Of a stretch of 64,000 bases of DNA, positions 9,721-21,172 are shown piece after piece. Position numbers and translations under genes: made by a program. Where the stretch lies: NCBI GenBank assembly GCA_019918135.1, contig WBZZ01006679.1:1-64000 (forward strand). Direction: 5' to 3'. The DNA comes from Paulinella micropora. Taxonomy: Eukaryota > Cercozoa > Imbricatea > Euglyphida > Paulinellidae. Position 1 is the first letter of the stretch, and each line of letters starts with the position of its first letter. The notes beneath the pieces were generated by a model, which saw only the letters and a list, made by a program, of their open reading frames with translations, was not told the origin of the DNA and did no database searches.

Positions 9721-12700
9721 GTCATTCCCAATAACCTAGCTCGTCGATTGCCACTTTCGTGTAAGCTAAAGGGAAATCAGCTCTTTTAATTGAACTAACC
9801 ATCCTCCTTGGGCTCATAGAACTAGCGCGTTCGGCGACCTTGTGATAAGTCTGGAGCAGAAGTCGGTTCCGTTCCCGTTCCTTCCCATCATTCCCTACAG
9901 CGAGTCCCATTTTCCCTTCCAGCCCCTGGCCGATATCCTTATCTATATTCTCCCTCTTTTGATCCCCTATTACCTGTTCCGCTCCTTTATCTTCCTTATT
10001 ACTTATTCCCCCCTGGGCTCCCTTATCGCCCTTATCACCTATATTCTCTTTACCCTTTTCCTCTTTTCCCCCTCGTTTCCCCCCCCTTCCCCCGTTTCTT
10101 CCTCACGAGTCCGCTCCTTAGCCTTCTGCCGTTTGTCGTGTGCCCTATCCTCCTTCCTACCTTCCCTTGTTCTCAACCTCTTCCTCGTCATTCCCCAGTC
10201 AAATCGATGGAATGGCGTTCGCCTTGGCCAGCCTCCCTGCCTGGCTGCCGTATCCCGCTCCGTCGATCCGCCGCATTATCGTGCGCGCCTGCCGTCGGCG
10301 GTCCCCTATCATCCATAATTTCCTGCCGCCCATGGCCATTTTCCGAACCTATATGTTTCCCACCTGTCTTGCCTTCCCCCGTGATGACGACGTCGTCCGC
10401 GTTGTCACGCCGTCGCGGTCGCGCCTCTTCCTCCCGTGGAGCTCGTTCCTGTTCAAAATTATTCCATGTTTCCGTTCATGTTTCCTTTCCATATCCTCTA
10501 TGGATGTTATCCTACCCGACGGCGTGGGCGTTCCCCCTCCCGCCGCTCCCTGTCGCTCCGGTAATCCCGCCGCCGCTCCTGATATCAACACCTGTCGGTT
10601 CGGGTGTTGTATATGGGAAACTATGCTCCGTTCCTTTTTCCTCTTGTCTCGCTTTCCCTTCCTTTCCCTCCAACTTTCCTCTATTATCCTTTACCGTTGG
10701 GGTCATTCCCGGCCGTGCTTCCGCCGAACGAAAGGATCCCGCTCTTCCTCCTCCTCTTCCTCCTCCTCGGCCACCGCGACGTCCACGACCGCCATCGCTG
10801 CGCCGTCTGCATCCCGCCGCATCCAAGTACGAGCCCTTATCCTTACGCTCCCACCCGTATTTGTTGATGTTTTGGGTGTTGAATCGTTCCAAATCCTCCA
10901 ACTCGTTCTTATGGAACAAGCCCTCCAATCCCCCCAGCTGCCACATGCCATGACGAATCGCCTTCTTCAATTCCGCACTTGCCGCCGCTCGTGCAGGCTC
11001 CGATGTCTCATCCATGTTGTCATCTTTAAGGTCATGATACAGCGTGTCGTCGTCATGTACACGGCATGTGCCCCGAAGACGTAGAAATCAGATTCCAATT
11101 TGCCAGTAGCACGACTTCCTCCAGTGGCTGTTCTCCTTCACCGCCCGCCGTTCGTATTTTGGGACTCCCGGCGCCCCACTAAGACGTTTTGCCGGAGGGT
11201 ATCTCGTCTCGTTCGGCTTCAGATCCCAATTCCTAGCCGCAGTCGTATAAAATAATGGGTCCGAAACATCCGGTCCCTTAGGCCGAAATCCCCTACACCG
11301 TGTGCCGCGTTCACCACCGGCGGTCGTTGATATGGGTGCGTATTGTGCCTTCTCTCTTCCCTGTGTGACACCTGCTTCATCCGTCCCCCGTAGTGGTCTC
11401 CGCTTCCGCCTGTAGACTGGCCTTGGTATTGCCCCCTTGAGCCACCACCCCCTCCTGTCGGCTGCCGCACCGCCTGCGGCGCCCTCACCGGCGCCTGTGG
11501 CATCTTCGATAATACCGTGGGATCCACCATCAATTGCTTTATTGCCTTGACGTCGTCGTGATCCATCTCCCATGCCACCGGTTGGTCTTGCCCTGCCATT
11601 GTTGTCATTTCATCCTGTTGGCTTCCGGTAGTGATGGTAGCTTCCGGCAGTGATGGTAGCTTCAGGCCAGCGTTCAGTATTTCCGTTACCACGTTTTTGG
11701 TTGTCTGCTTCCTCCACAATCCACACCCCAGGATCAACGGGTACACCTTCCGTTCGTCGTTGATCAAGCAGGTATCCATGACCTCCTGGAATAGAATTGG
11801 TAAGGTCAGCCTGGCCCCGATCTTGTCCACTATCACCCCCCGTGCCGTCTCCAAGTCCTCATGCGCATCGGTGAGAGCCGCAAATCCAAAAACCGCGCCC
11901 AGGACGTAATGAATAACATCCACCATTTGCCATTGTTCTCTCTCCGGATTTCCCTTGACGTTTATTTCATAAACCGCCGTCCACGTCAGCTGGTCCGCCA
12001 ATCGCGCATTTGCCCCACTCGTCCCCAAGACGTCTGCCATGGTGAAACATATTGTTTCCACCTCGGAATCCGTTCCACACTGCGCCCCACGCAGTTGAAT
12101 CTTGAATTGTACCGTAAACTGCCGCATCATGTTCATGTATCTCCTATCCTCCGCCTTCCCTGGGTTGATGGTCGTATACCCCCTTCTCACCAACTCCGTC
12201 TTCTTCCACTCATTCATAATCTTCCCCCTTTTCTCCCATCCTGTGACCGATCCTCTTTTCAGGCCACTCCCACTCGTCCGCCTCCTCTTCCTTCCCCCTT
12301 CCGATCCTTCCTCCTCCGAATCCTCATCCGACTCGGATTCCTCCGAATCACTCCTCGGCTTTTTGCTCTTCTTTTTCTTTTTCTTGTTCTTTTTCTTTTT
12401 CTTCTTCGGCGAGGATGTCTCCGAATCTTCCAAAAGTTTCAGCCGTAACCTTATCCACGCTATCCATCCATCGACGCATCCTCGTACTAACGACAAATGA
12501 TATGCCCACCCTCGTAGCTCCCTCACGAACGCCTCTACCGTGGCGCTGTCGGACGTCCCATCCAAATCTCTTGCCCTCTTCATAAGTTTGTAAAGTCCCG
12601 ATTTTCCCTCCCGCATGTGTGCCATAGCATCCTTCCCCATACTGTGGTATCGCCTCCACGAAGTATAAAGCCTGCTCATATACTTCCTTTGCTCATGTCT

Positions 12701-15205
12701 CATGGGCCGTCTGCAACCATGACGTCAAGTCATCCAATGAATTCTACGTCATCTTCTTGTTCCATGCCCTGTTCTCCGCCGTAACCTTAGGTGACTGCTG
12801 GCGGATGGACATTACCAACTTGTTGACAACGTTCATCAGCTGTTCCACATCGCCATAGGTGATTACCTCACCATCCTCCAATATCGACCGTACGGTATAG
12901 GACGTCCACGCCTTTGCAATTGCCGGTACTTGCAACGCCCCACCACCGGTGTTCCCGATCGTGTATACACCGCTCAAGCACATCGAGGCCACACCAATGA
13001 AGGTGGGAGGCGAAGAGGACAAGGGGAACCAACTGGTGGCGGCACCCTTGACATATGAGCGCGCCTATCATGTCTGATCATTTCCTCGAGTTGCTACAGA
13101 GGAATCCGGCAGCTATAGAGATATAAAAGCAATTGAGCCGTGAGACACTCAAGAGATGGAACACGGTGAGGGATGAAGGGGGAATAACGAAGGACATAAG
13201 TGCGTGAAACGAATCAATACTTGCAATGGGTAAGCCCAACTGGGGGCCGGGGATCAAAACTGGTATCTTGGCCATAATGGCGGAAGTACTGGCGATGGCG
13301 GTAGGATACCACCGTCGCGTCGTCTGCCATCTGCCTTATCTAACGTAGAAGGGAGAAATAATAATAGAGAATGATACCACGTATATTCTTTTCTTTATGA
13401 TATATATATTCCCCATATTTCATGCCTTCCATGCATCCACTGCCTCCCAGTTCCAATGTATCCTTGTCCCTTTTCCCGGTTCATCCCGAAACCTTCCTTA
13501 TGTCCGACCATATTTCCTCCCCACCATTCAGTCCCCCCTCATCACTGTTTTATTTTGATTATTTTACTTTTCCTTCCCATGCTATTCGCTTTGTCCCCCT
13601 CCCTCCTTTCTACATGCTGAGTTGGGCCAACTCGTCCTTGTTCAATTCTCCCATCCACGCATTAAACACCTCCATCGTCTCATGTCGTGTTGCTGTCCCT
13701 GTTCCCTCTTGTGTGTCTCCCTCGAGACCGTGCCCTCAGGCCTTGTCTCAAGCCCCAACGGGTCCTCTATGTCCCCCATCTCAGCCACCAGTTTGTTTGC
13801 ATGAATGATTTCCCTCCTTTTCCAACGACTTAATCCATTCCTCTGTCTCCACTCTTCTCCATTCGTTATTATTCGTATTTCCCCGTGTTTGTTCTGTGGT
13901 CCACCGTTCCCGCAAGTGTTCTATGTATCGCCCCCATCGATCAGGGTGTCCATCACGCCATTTTCCTTCCCAATCCTTAGTCTTGGCAAGCGTGCCTGTG
14001 AGTGCAGCGTGAGATGACAAGATGACGTTCTGAACCATGTCCCCCATCTCTCGTTCTATTATCTGCAGATATAGGTATTGTTTGTGAGCCTCATGCGTCT
14101 CCTTATAATGGGCCCAACATGGTTCACTCATGTCCTTCGGCATTGTACTGGTCGCCGCCAGCCATACCGACCGTATTACTCCCCACCTCGCTTCCTCAAT
14201 TATCTCTTTTATATGTTGTTTTTGATCTTGTCCGGCCTCCCACGCCTGGGCCAACTTTTCCAACTGCCGGGGCCCTCGTTTCATTATCCAATGCCCCCCT
14301 CAGTTCTTGTTCTACCGCCAGAGCTTCTTCCATTCGTTCCTTCTCCTCCATCCTCCTCCACACTTCTTGTTCCACCAACAAAACCTCCTCCTGCACCCGT
14401 TCCTCAGCCTCCTTTTTGTCATTCCCATCCATTCCTAACGTAGAAGGCATGTATATAGTTCCCCTTTTCGTTCTCTCCCCCTGTTAGTCCGCCTTTTTTA
14501 TCTCCTTCTGCTGTTGTGTCCATTGTTTCATGTCCTCCTGCAGTTGTTTGAGCCAATCCTGAGTCTCCTCACTATCCAATCATTGTCTGGCGCATGATTC
14601 TCCACCCTTTCTATTATACTCCTAACTCGTAATGGTTCAACGAACATGGTCCAACTGTCTTCCCCCCTGTCTCTCAAAACCTTTATCCACTTCTTCGCAT
14701 GTGCCGCCTTGCCCGTGGCACAAGTCCATGCTGTCCCCTTGTCCGCAGCACTTGGACTTGGTGGTGTGTCTTCTGCAGCAGCCTCCTTCTCGTCATCATC
14801 TTCACCTTCCTTCTCTGCTTTCTCTTTTTCCTTCTCCTTCTTTTCCTTTTCAACTTTCTCCTTGTCTGCTTTTTCTTTTCTAACTTTTTCCCTTGCCAAT
14901 TTCTCGGCCTCTGTTTCCATAGCGTGGGGTCCAGCACCACCAGAGGATGTCGAAGACGAAGACGAAGACGAAGAAGAAGACGCAGTCGAATCCCTGCCCC
15001 TCGGGTATTCGATCTGAATTGCTTCATCCAAATCCTTTGTCATCTTATTCCTGAGCTCCATCCAGGTTGCTCCACTCTGGTTTTGTGCATGTTTGCACAC
15101 TTGATCCACCGTTTTGGGTCCCCGTCTCAACCAGTACTTCTTAATAGCTTCCAAGAAGGTTCGGTTCTCCAACCTCGTCTGAATCTCCGGATTGAATCCC
15201 AGCAC
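9400..15205 (-). mobile_element. Ty3/gypsy-like element G1, gag-protease part
   Basis: About 5.8 kb of minus-strand coding with a long gag-like polyprotein. It has a Ser and Lys/Glu-rich coiled region (15,205-13,780), a core with KSGLYKLMKRARDL, a Lys run and an acidic run (12,700-11,220), a Gly/Gln/Arg-rich tail, and protease-like sequence near its end. No LTR pair was recognised. The part ends at about 9,400, where RT should begin; matching RT-RNaseH-integrase sequence begins in opposite orientation at about 27,440. Assignment to gypsy rests mainly on that other part. Broken, with several breaks. Confidence 0.6.
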
Positions 15206-15214
15206 TTTGGGGAC

Positions 15215-15712
15215 AAATACTCAAAATTATTTCTAGTTATTGGAAATTATTAGCTAATGGGAATTATTCTACATTTTTCGAAATCATTTCCAGCGTACAA
15301 AATAATTTCCAATGGCTAGAAATGGTTTCCAGCGTTCAAAATTATTTCCAGCGACCAAAATAATTTCCAGTGTCCAAAATATTTCCAATGGCTGGAAATA
15401 ATTTCCAGTAGCCGGATCTACTCCAGTAGTTGAAATTTTTTCCAGTGATTGGAGATTATTTCCAGTGATTGGAAATTATTTTCCAGTGATTGGAAATTAT
15501 TTCTAGTGGCTAGAAATACTTTCTAGTGGTTGGAAATCATTTCCAGTGGCTGGAAATTATTTCCGGTGCTCAAAATTATTTCCAGTGGCTGGAAACTATT
15601 TCCAGCGGCTGGAAATTATTTCTAATGGCTGGAAATTATATTTCTAGTGGCTGGAAATTATTTCTAATGGCTGGAAATTATTTCCAATTGCTGGAAATTA
15701 TTTCCAGTGGCT
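15215..15712. repeat. Palindromic minisatellite, GGAAATTATTTCC variant
   Basis: About 25 degenerate units of the 17-bp-core variant (CTGGAAATTATTTCCAG plus 3 bp), the same variant as at 909-1,100. It lies between the 3' end of host gene A and the start of G1 gag. Confidence 0.9.
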
Positions 15713-15932
15713 GAAAACGTTATTAATAGTCCGGGTTCCGGCCGGGAGGTTACATTAATAAGTACAAAGCTATTAAAACAAAGCAAAATTTAATATAATG
15801 GTACGTCCTTAAACTGCAATTACTGAAAATTATGATTGCGATAAAAGTACGTACGTACAAGCAACAATATTAATATTATTACCTATCAAACGCAATCATA
15901 ACTTATACTTTTGTTGTAACGTTTCGCAAAAC
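15713..15932 (-). other. 3' flank of host gene A with inverted repeat
   Basis: AT-rich DNA after the stop codon of gene A. TTATGATTGCG at about 15,828 and CGCAATCATAA at about 15,891 form an 11-bp inverted repeat around a TACGTACGTAC tract. It may be a 3' UTR stem. No gene is seen. Confidence 0.5.
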
Positions 15933-16555
15933 TTAGCACTCTATCCCAGCTTTCCTGTGCGAACCTTTTACCGTTAATAAAATATGTTGCTGCCTGACTC
16001 CATCGTCAAAGATTTCTGTCCCCAACCTAAAGTCCCAATCCTGCACTTTGCCAGTGTAGGCATCTTTCTTCTCTCTCAGATTGGTAAATATGAGTTTATA
16101 GTCCTTCAACGACTGAAAACAAGGATAGAAAATGGGAGGTTTGGCGGGAAATAAATCTATTGCTGTGTAATCGTTACCCCAAAAATGAACCATGTGGCAC
16201 TGGCCCTTATCCACCGGCACATGCATAGAAGAGACCGGCACCACATTAGAGCTACCTAACATACTTTTCGCTTCAGCAACAGGCACAGAAGTCTGTTTTC
16301 TTTTTCTTGGCCCTGGGAAAACGTTGTCCAAACAAACATTAGCTTGTTTGTGAGAGCGCCAGTTGGCGCTGTTGTTTACATTGTAATCAGCGAGAAAGGA
16401 TGAGTCTACCTTTCTGCCTGCAGAATCCTCCTTCGTAGGAACTTCCACGGGCAGACAAGGTCGCAGATACTCCACGACGTATCCTTTTTCACTCCTGATC
16501 ACCTGGTATTGACAAGAAAAACATACGCCCCATGTCCCTGCCAGTGAGAGCAAGT
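15933..16555 (-). CDS. Host gene A exon 7 (C-terminal)
   Basis: Acceptor TTTATTCAG (16,556) opens a 206-codon frame ending in TAA (15,933-15,935). It has VCFSCQYQVIRSEKGYVVEY, a basic patch PGPRKRKQT and VHFWGNDYTAIDLFP. After the stop the sequence becomes AT-rich and non-coding, so this TAA looks like the true end. Function unknown. Confidence 0.7.
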
Positions 16556-16767
16556 CTGAATAAACAACAGAAGAAAATTAATGTATGTATGCGTGTATGT
16601 GACTAATACAGATGATCAGAACTGCAAATATTTCCAGAAGCTATAAATATTTCCAGCCACTGGAAATATTTCCCGTGGTTGGAAATATTTCCAGCCACTG
16701 GAAATATTTCCAGCCACTGGAAATATTTCCAGTGGCTGGATCTTTTACATAGACAAGCGAGCGAGCG

Positions 16768-16836
<69 letters not shown>

Positions 16837-18049
16837 CCTCCTCGTCTTCACTATCTGAGTCCCAGTAACTCTGCAGGTCTTCGTCCGTCAGCGTCTCCAA
16901 TGGAGGCAACATCTCCCAGGCGACGCTCTCTCGCCAATACCAAACCTTGTTGCTGTCAGTGGGCTCCTCCTTGGCGTAGGACGAAATATCTACCGCCATC
17001 ATTGCGCGCTTCAGGCGGCTCGCGCCATGGAAAACCTTGTTCAACTTGCCAGCGTCGATAGTGCTGCTGAAGAGTTTGCGCTTGTAGTCGTCGCCACCCT
17101 TCCACATCTCTCGTAGTCGCTTGATAAGACGTCGACACTCGTCCTCCCCCATGCAGGCGAAACTGCACACAAGTCAGGGTATGTGTTGTAATATAATGCA
17201 TATGCATATAGTTGTAAGACGCAATAATATACACACATCACATAATACATATACAGTAATTATCATACATACAGAGAGAGAGGGCGAGAGCTTCGAGAGA
17301 GAAAGAGAAAGAGAGAGAGACTGACGTAGAGCTGTCGGAGAAGGCTCCTGCGCCGCGAATCTCGTACACCTCCGCGAGCATACACTTCTCCGGAAGCGTT
17401 TGCTCTTCCTTGTTCTCCAATTTGAAGGAGAACTCGGCCGTAGAGGCGCAGAATATACGAAACCTCACCTCCATGTATGCCTTCTTGGAGCCAACGGTAA
17501 ATAACTCGCAGCAGTGCAAGTACTCGCCTACATCCGTGAAGGGTTCGGGGGGTTGACCATGCTTGGGGGCCGGCAGTGCGTCCAACGCAGTCATGTCCCA
17601 GGAAGTACCTGTTGCATCAAGACACAGAATTGTTGGCAGGACACGGAAATATTTCGAGCTACTGGAAATATTTTTATCCACTGGAAATATTTCCAGCCAC
17701 TGGAAATATTTATAGCCACTGGAAATATTTCCAGTGGATATTTCCAGTGGCTGGAAATATTTCCAGTGGCTGTAGAGAGCGAAGTCCGCCCCCCCCCCCC
17801 CCGGGCCCGCGACAAATACACATCCATAATCTCCCCCCCCGCCCCAATCGCAATAATGTAGCGGGCTCGGGCTTCTTGACTTCGTCCCACGCTTGCCGTA
17901 CCTTGCAGTTGGGGCAAGCAACCTGTTTTTGCTCCCGATCCAGCATGTAAGCGCAGAGCGGGTTGTCGCATGGACGCCGATTCTGGAACACAATTTTACG
18001 CCCTGCCATAAATACACATCCATAAAATCCCCCCCCCCACCAACTTCGT

Positions 18050-18087
<38 letters not shown>

Positions 18088-18547
18088 TACCGTAGTCGTC
18101 TAGGGTGCAAGGGTGTCCATCTATTGAGCAGAACTTAGCCCCAGTGAAGCTTTTGTACCTGCGGCAGCGGGGAAACTGCCACATCAGACCAGTCTTCTGA
18201 TGGCTGATGCCTCCTTTAGCTTCCAGCGCCTGGTCCAGGTCCTCCTGGTTTTCCGTTGCCGTTGCCACCTCTGCTTGGGCACTCGGATCTTGGTCCTGAG
18301 TGACTTCCTCAAAAAATCCGCCACCCACAGACTTGAGGTAAAATTTGTACCTCACCAGCGGCCCTTCCAGAAGGTCTTCGATGGCTTCAAGGGAATGCGT
18401 GGTGGTGAACGCTGGACACGTACACAGAACAGAAAAGAAAGTGGCTGGAAATATTTACATTGGCTGGACAATATTTCCACTGGCTGGAAATATTTCCAGC
18501 CGATGGAAATATTTCCAGCCAATGGAAATATTGCTGGAGCGTGAGAG

Positions 18548-18584
<37 letters not shown>

Positions 18585-18838
18585 CAAACCGAAGGGGACT
18601 TCAGGCAAAGAAGTTCTCGTGAAGGCCTGTAAGAAGGCCAGAATCGCCAACCGCTTAGTCTGGAACTCGTGTTTCGTCTGAAGCTTTCTGAAAGTGCGAA
18701 CAGACTCGCGATCGGTGCCCAAAATTTTGGGGAAAACGGTCCGAGTCAACAGACGCACCAAGCACCACCTCCAATCTTGCTCTTGTTCCGTCAAATCCTC
18801 ACCGCGGCAGCTACTAGCCGCCCTACACACGGTACGCA

Positions 18839-18896
<58 letters not shown>

Positions 18897-18953
18897 AAGA
18901 GTGAGAGTATGTGTTTGAGACACACAGAGAGTTGATGATTACTATTCTTATTA

Positions 18954-19009
<56 letters not shown>

Positions 19010-19485
19010 GGACACCGTGATAGCCCAGTGGTCAAGTTCTACCATCTGGGCCCTGTCGCCAGTTCGATTCCCGTCGGTGCCACCAGTATTTTCATTGAAC
19101 ATACCGATCCGTCTGGACCAGTATTTTCATTGAACATACCGGCCCGTCTGGAAGTGTTGGAACTGCCCTTGCGGGGGTGTCATTAGAGCTTATCGTCAAT
19201 TCTTCGTACTCCCCTCACGGGTGAGACGATGGAGGCGCATGTGCAGAAATGCATCAGCCATTGACAGAGAAGCACTATTATTATTATTATTATTATTATA
19301 AGGGAGTACATAGGCCATCGATCCCTTTCCATGGGCTGATTGGTATAAAGCTCCTAGAGTAATGTTCTATGCCGTCACTTCCTTTATTTCACCGATTGGT
19401 GTGGAGACTTTCCTTATGGAATGGAGGACTGGATGCACATGGCCTTTTGGCTCAGCAATTAGCAGACGATACATACATACATACA

Positions 19486-19540
<55 letters not shown>

Positions 19541-19808
19541 GGACACCGTGATAGCCCAGTGGTCAAGTTCTACCATCTGGGCCCTGTCACCAGTTCGATT
19601 CCCGTCGGTGCCACCAGTATTTTCATTGAACATACCGATCCGTCTGGACCAGTATTTTCATTGAACATACCGGCCCCCGTCTGGAAGTGTTGGAACTGCC
19701 CTTGCGGGGGTGTCATTAGAGCTTATCGTCAATTCTTCGTACTCCCCTCACGGGTGAGACGATGGAGGCGCATGTGCAGAAATGCATCAGCCATTGACAG
19801 AGAAGCAC

Positions 19809-19870
<62 letters not shown>

Positions 19871-20490
19871 GAGGGGTGCACAGTATGGCACCTCACGGGA
19901 AGAGGAGGTGGTTGGGCCTCTTCCCACTGGTTTCGAGGCTATGTCGTTGTGTTGGCTCCGAGGCTATGTTGTTGTGTTGGTTCCGAGGCTATGTTGTTGT
20001 GTTGGTTCCGAGGCTCTGTTGTTTTGTGGGTTCCGACGCTATGTCGATGTGGGTTCCGAGGCTATGTTGTTGCGTTGGTTCCGAGGCCATGTCGTTGTGT
20101 TGTTTTTTATAAGACAAACACCACGTGGGATCAAAGGGGTATTTACATTCCGAGATCTAGGGGTGGTGACGGGTTTCGAGGCGTCCCAGACACATACCAC
20201 AAAACGTCCTCATGCGCTGGCAGACCGCATGAAATGTCTGCTACCCCTGTGAGTACCTCCATGCGGGACCTACCCAGTCTCGTGGAGCTCTCACGCGGGG
20301 AAGATCAATCATTTGTAGTTGATTTCCTGCAAGGTACCCGACACTGTGCGGGTAGTAGGGACTTCCTTTTGGGGCCTTCTATGCAGGATGGTTAGAGTCA
20401 CTCTTCCCTCCCCAACATACTCACTGTAGTCCCTGTTGGGTCGAGGGATGGAGGCGCATGGCCCTCGGGCTCAGCCATGACGGATCAATA

Positions 20491-20529
<39 letters not shown>

Positions 20530-20818
20530 TATTATTATTATTATTATTATTATGGACACCGTGATAGCCCAGTGGTCAAGTTCTACCATCTGGGCCCTGC
20601 CAGTTCGATTCCCGTCGGTGCCACCAGTATTTTCATTGAACATACCGATCCATCTGGACCAGTATTTTCATTGAACATACCGGCCCCCGTCTGGAAGTGT
20701 TGGAACTGCCCTTGCGGGGGTGTCATTAGAGCTTCTCGTCAATTCTTCGTACTCCCCTCACGGGTGAGACGATGGAGGCGCATGTGCAGAAATGCATCAG
20801 CCATTGACAGAGAAGCAC

Positions 20819-20879
<61 letters not shown>

Positions 20880-21126
20880 TTGGACACCGTGATAGCCCAG
20901 TGGTCAAGTTCTACCATCTGGGCCCTGTCGCCAGTTCGATTCCCGTCGGTGCCACCAGTATTTTCATTGAACATACCGGTCCGTTTGGACCAGTATTTTC
21001 ATTGAACATACCGGTCCGTCTGGAAGTGTTGGAACTGCCCTTGCGGGGGTGTCATTAGAGCCTATCGTCAATTCTTCGTATTGAGGCGCATGTGCAGAAA
21101 TGCATCAGCCATTGACAGAGAAGCAC

Positions 21127-21172
<46 letters not shown>

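Noticed and set aside
9842-11084. Long plus-strand open frames at 9.8-11.1 kb
   Set aside because: They are Pro/Ser/Phe-rich shadows of the purine-rich minus-strand G1 gag coding.
16745-18935. Ser-Leu and Arg-Glu repeat open frames
   Set aside because: Artefacts of the GA/CT dinucleotide runs inside introns.
19010-19084. Functional tRNA gene
   Set aside because: A and B boxes are good, but the acceptor stem pairs only in part, there is no clear anticodon arm, and the sequence continues into a SINE body and (ATT)n tail.
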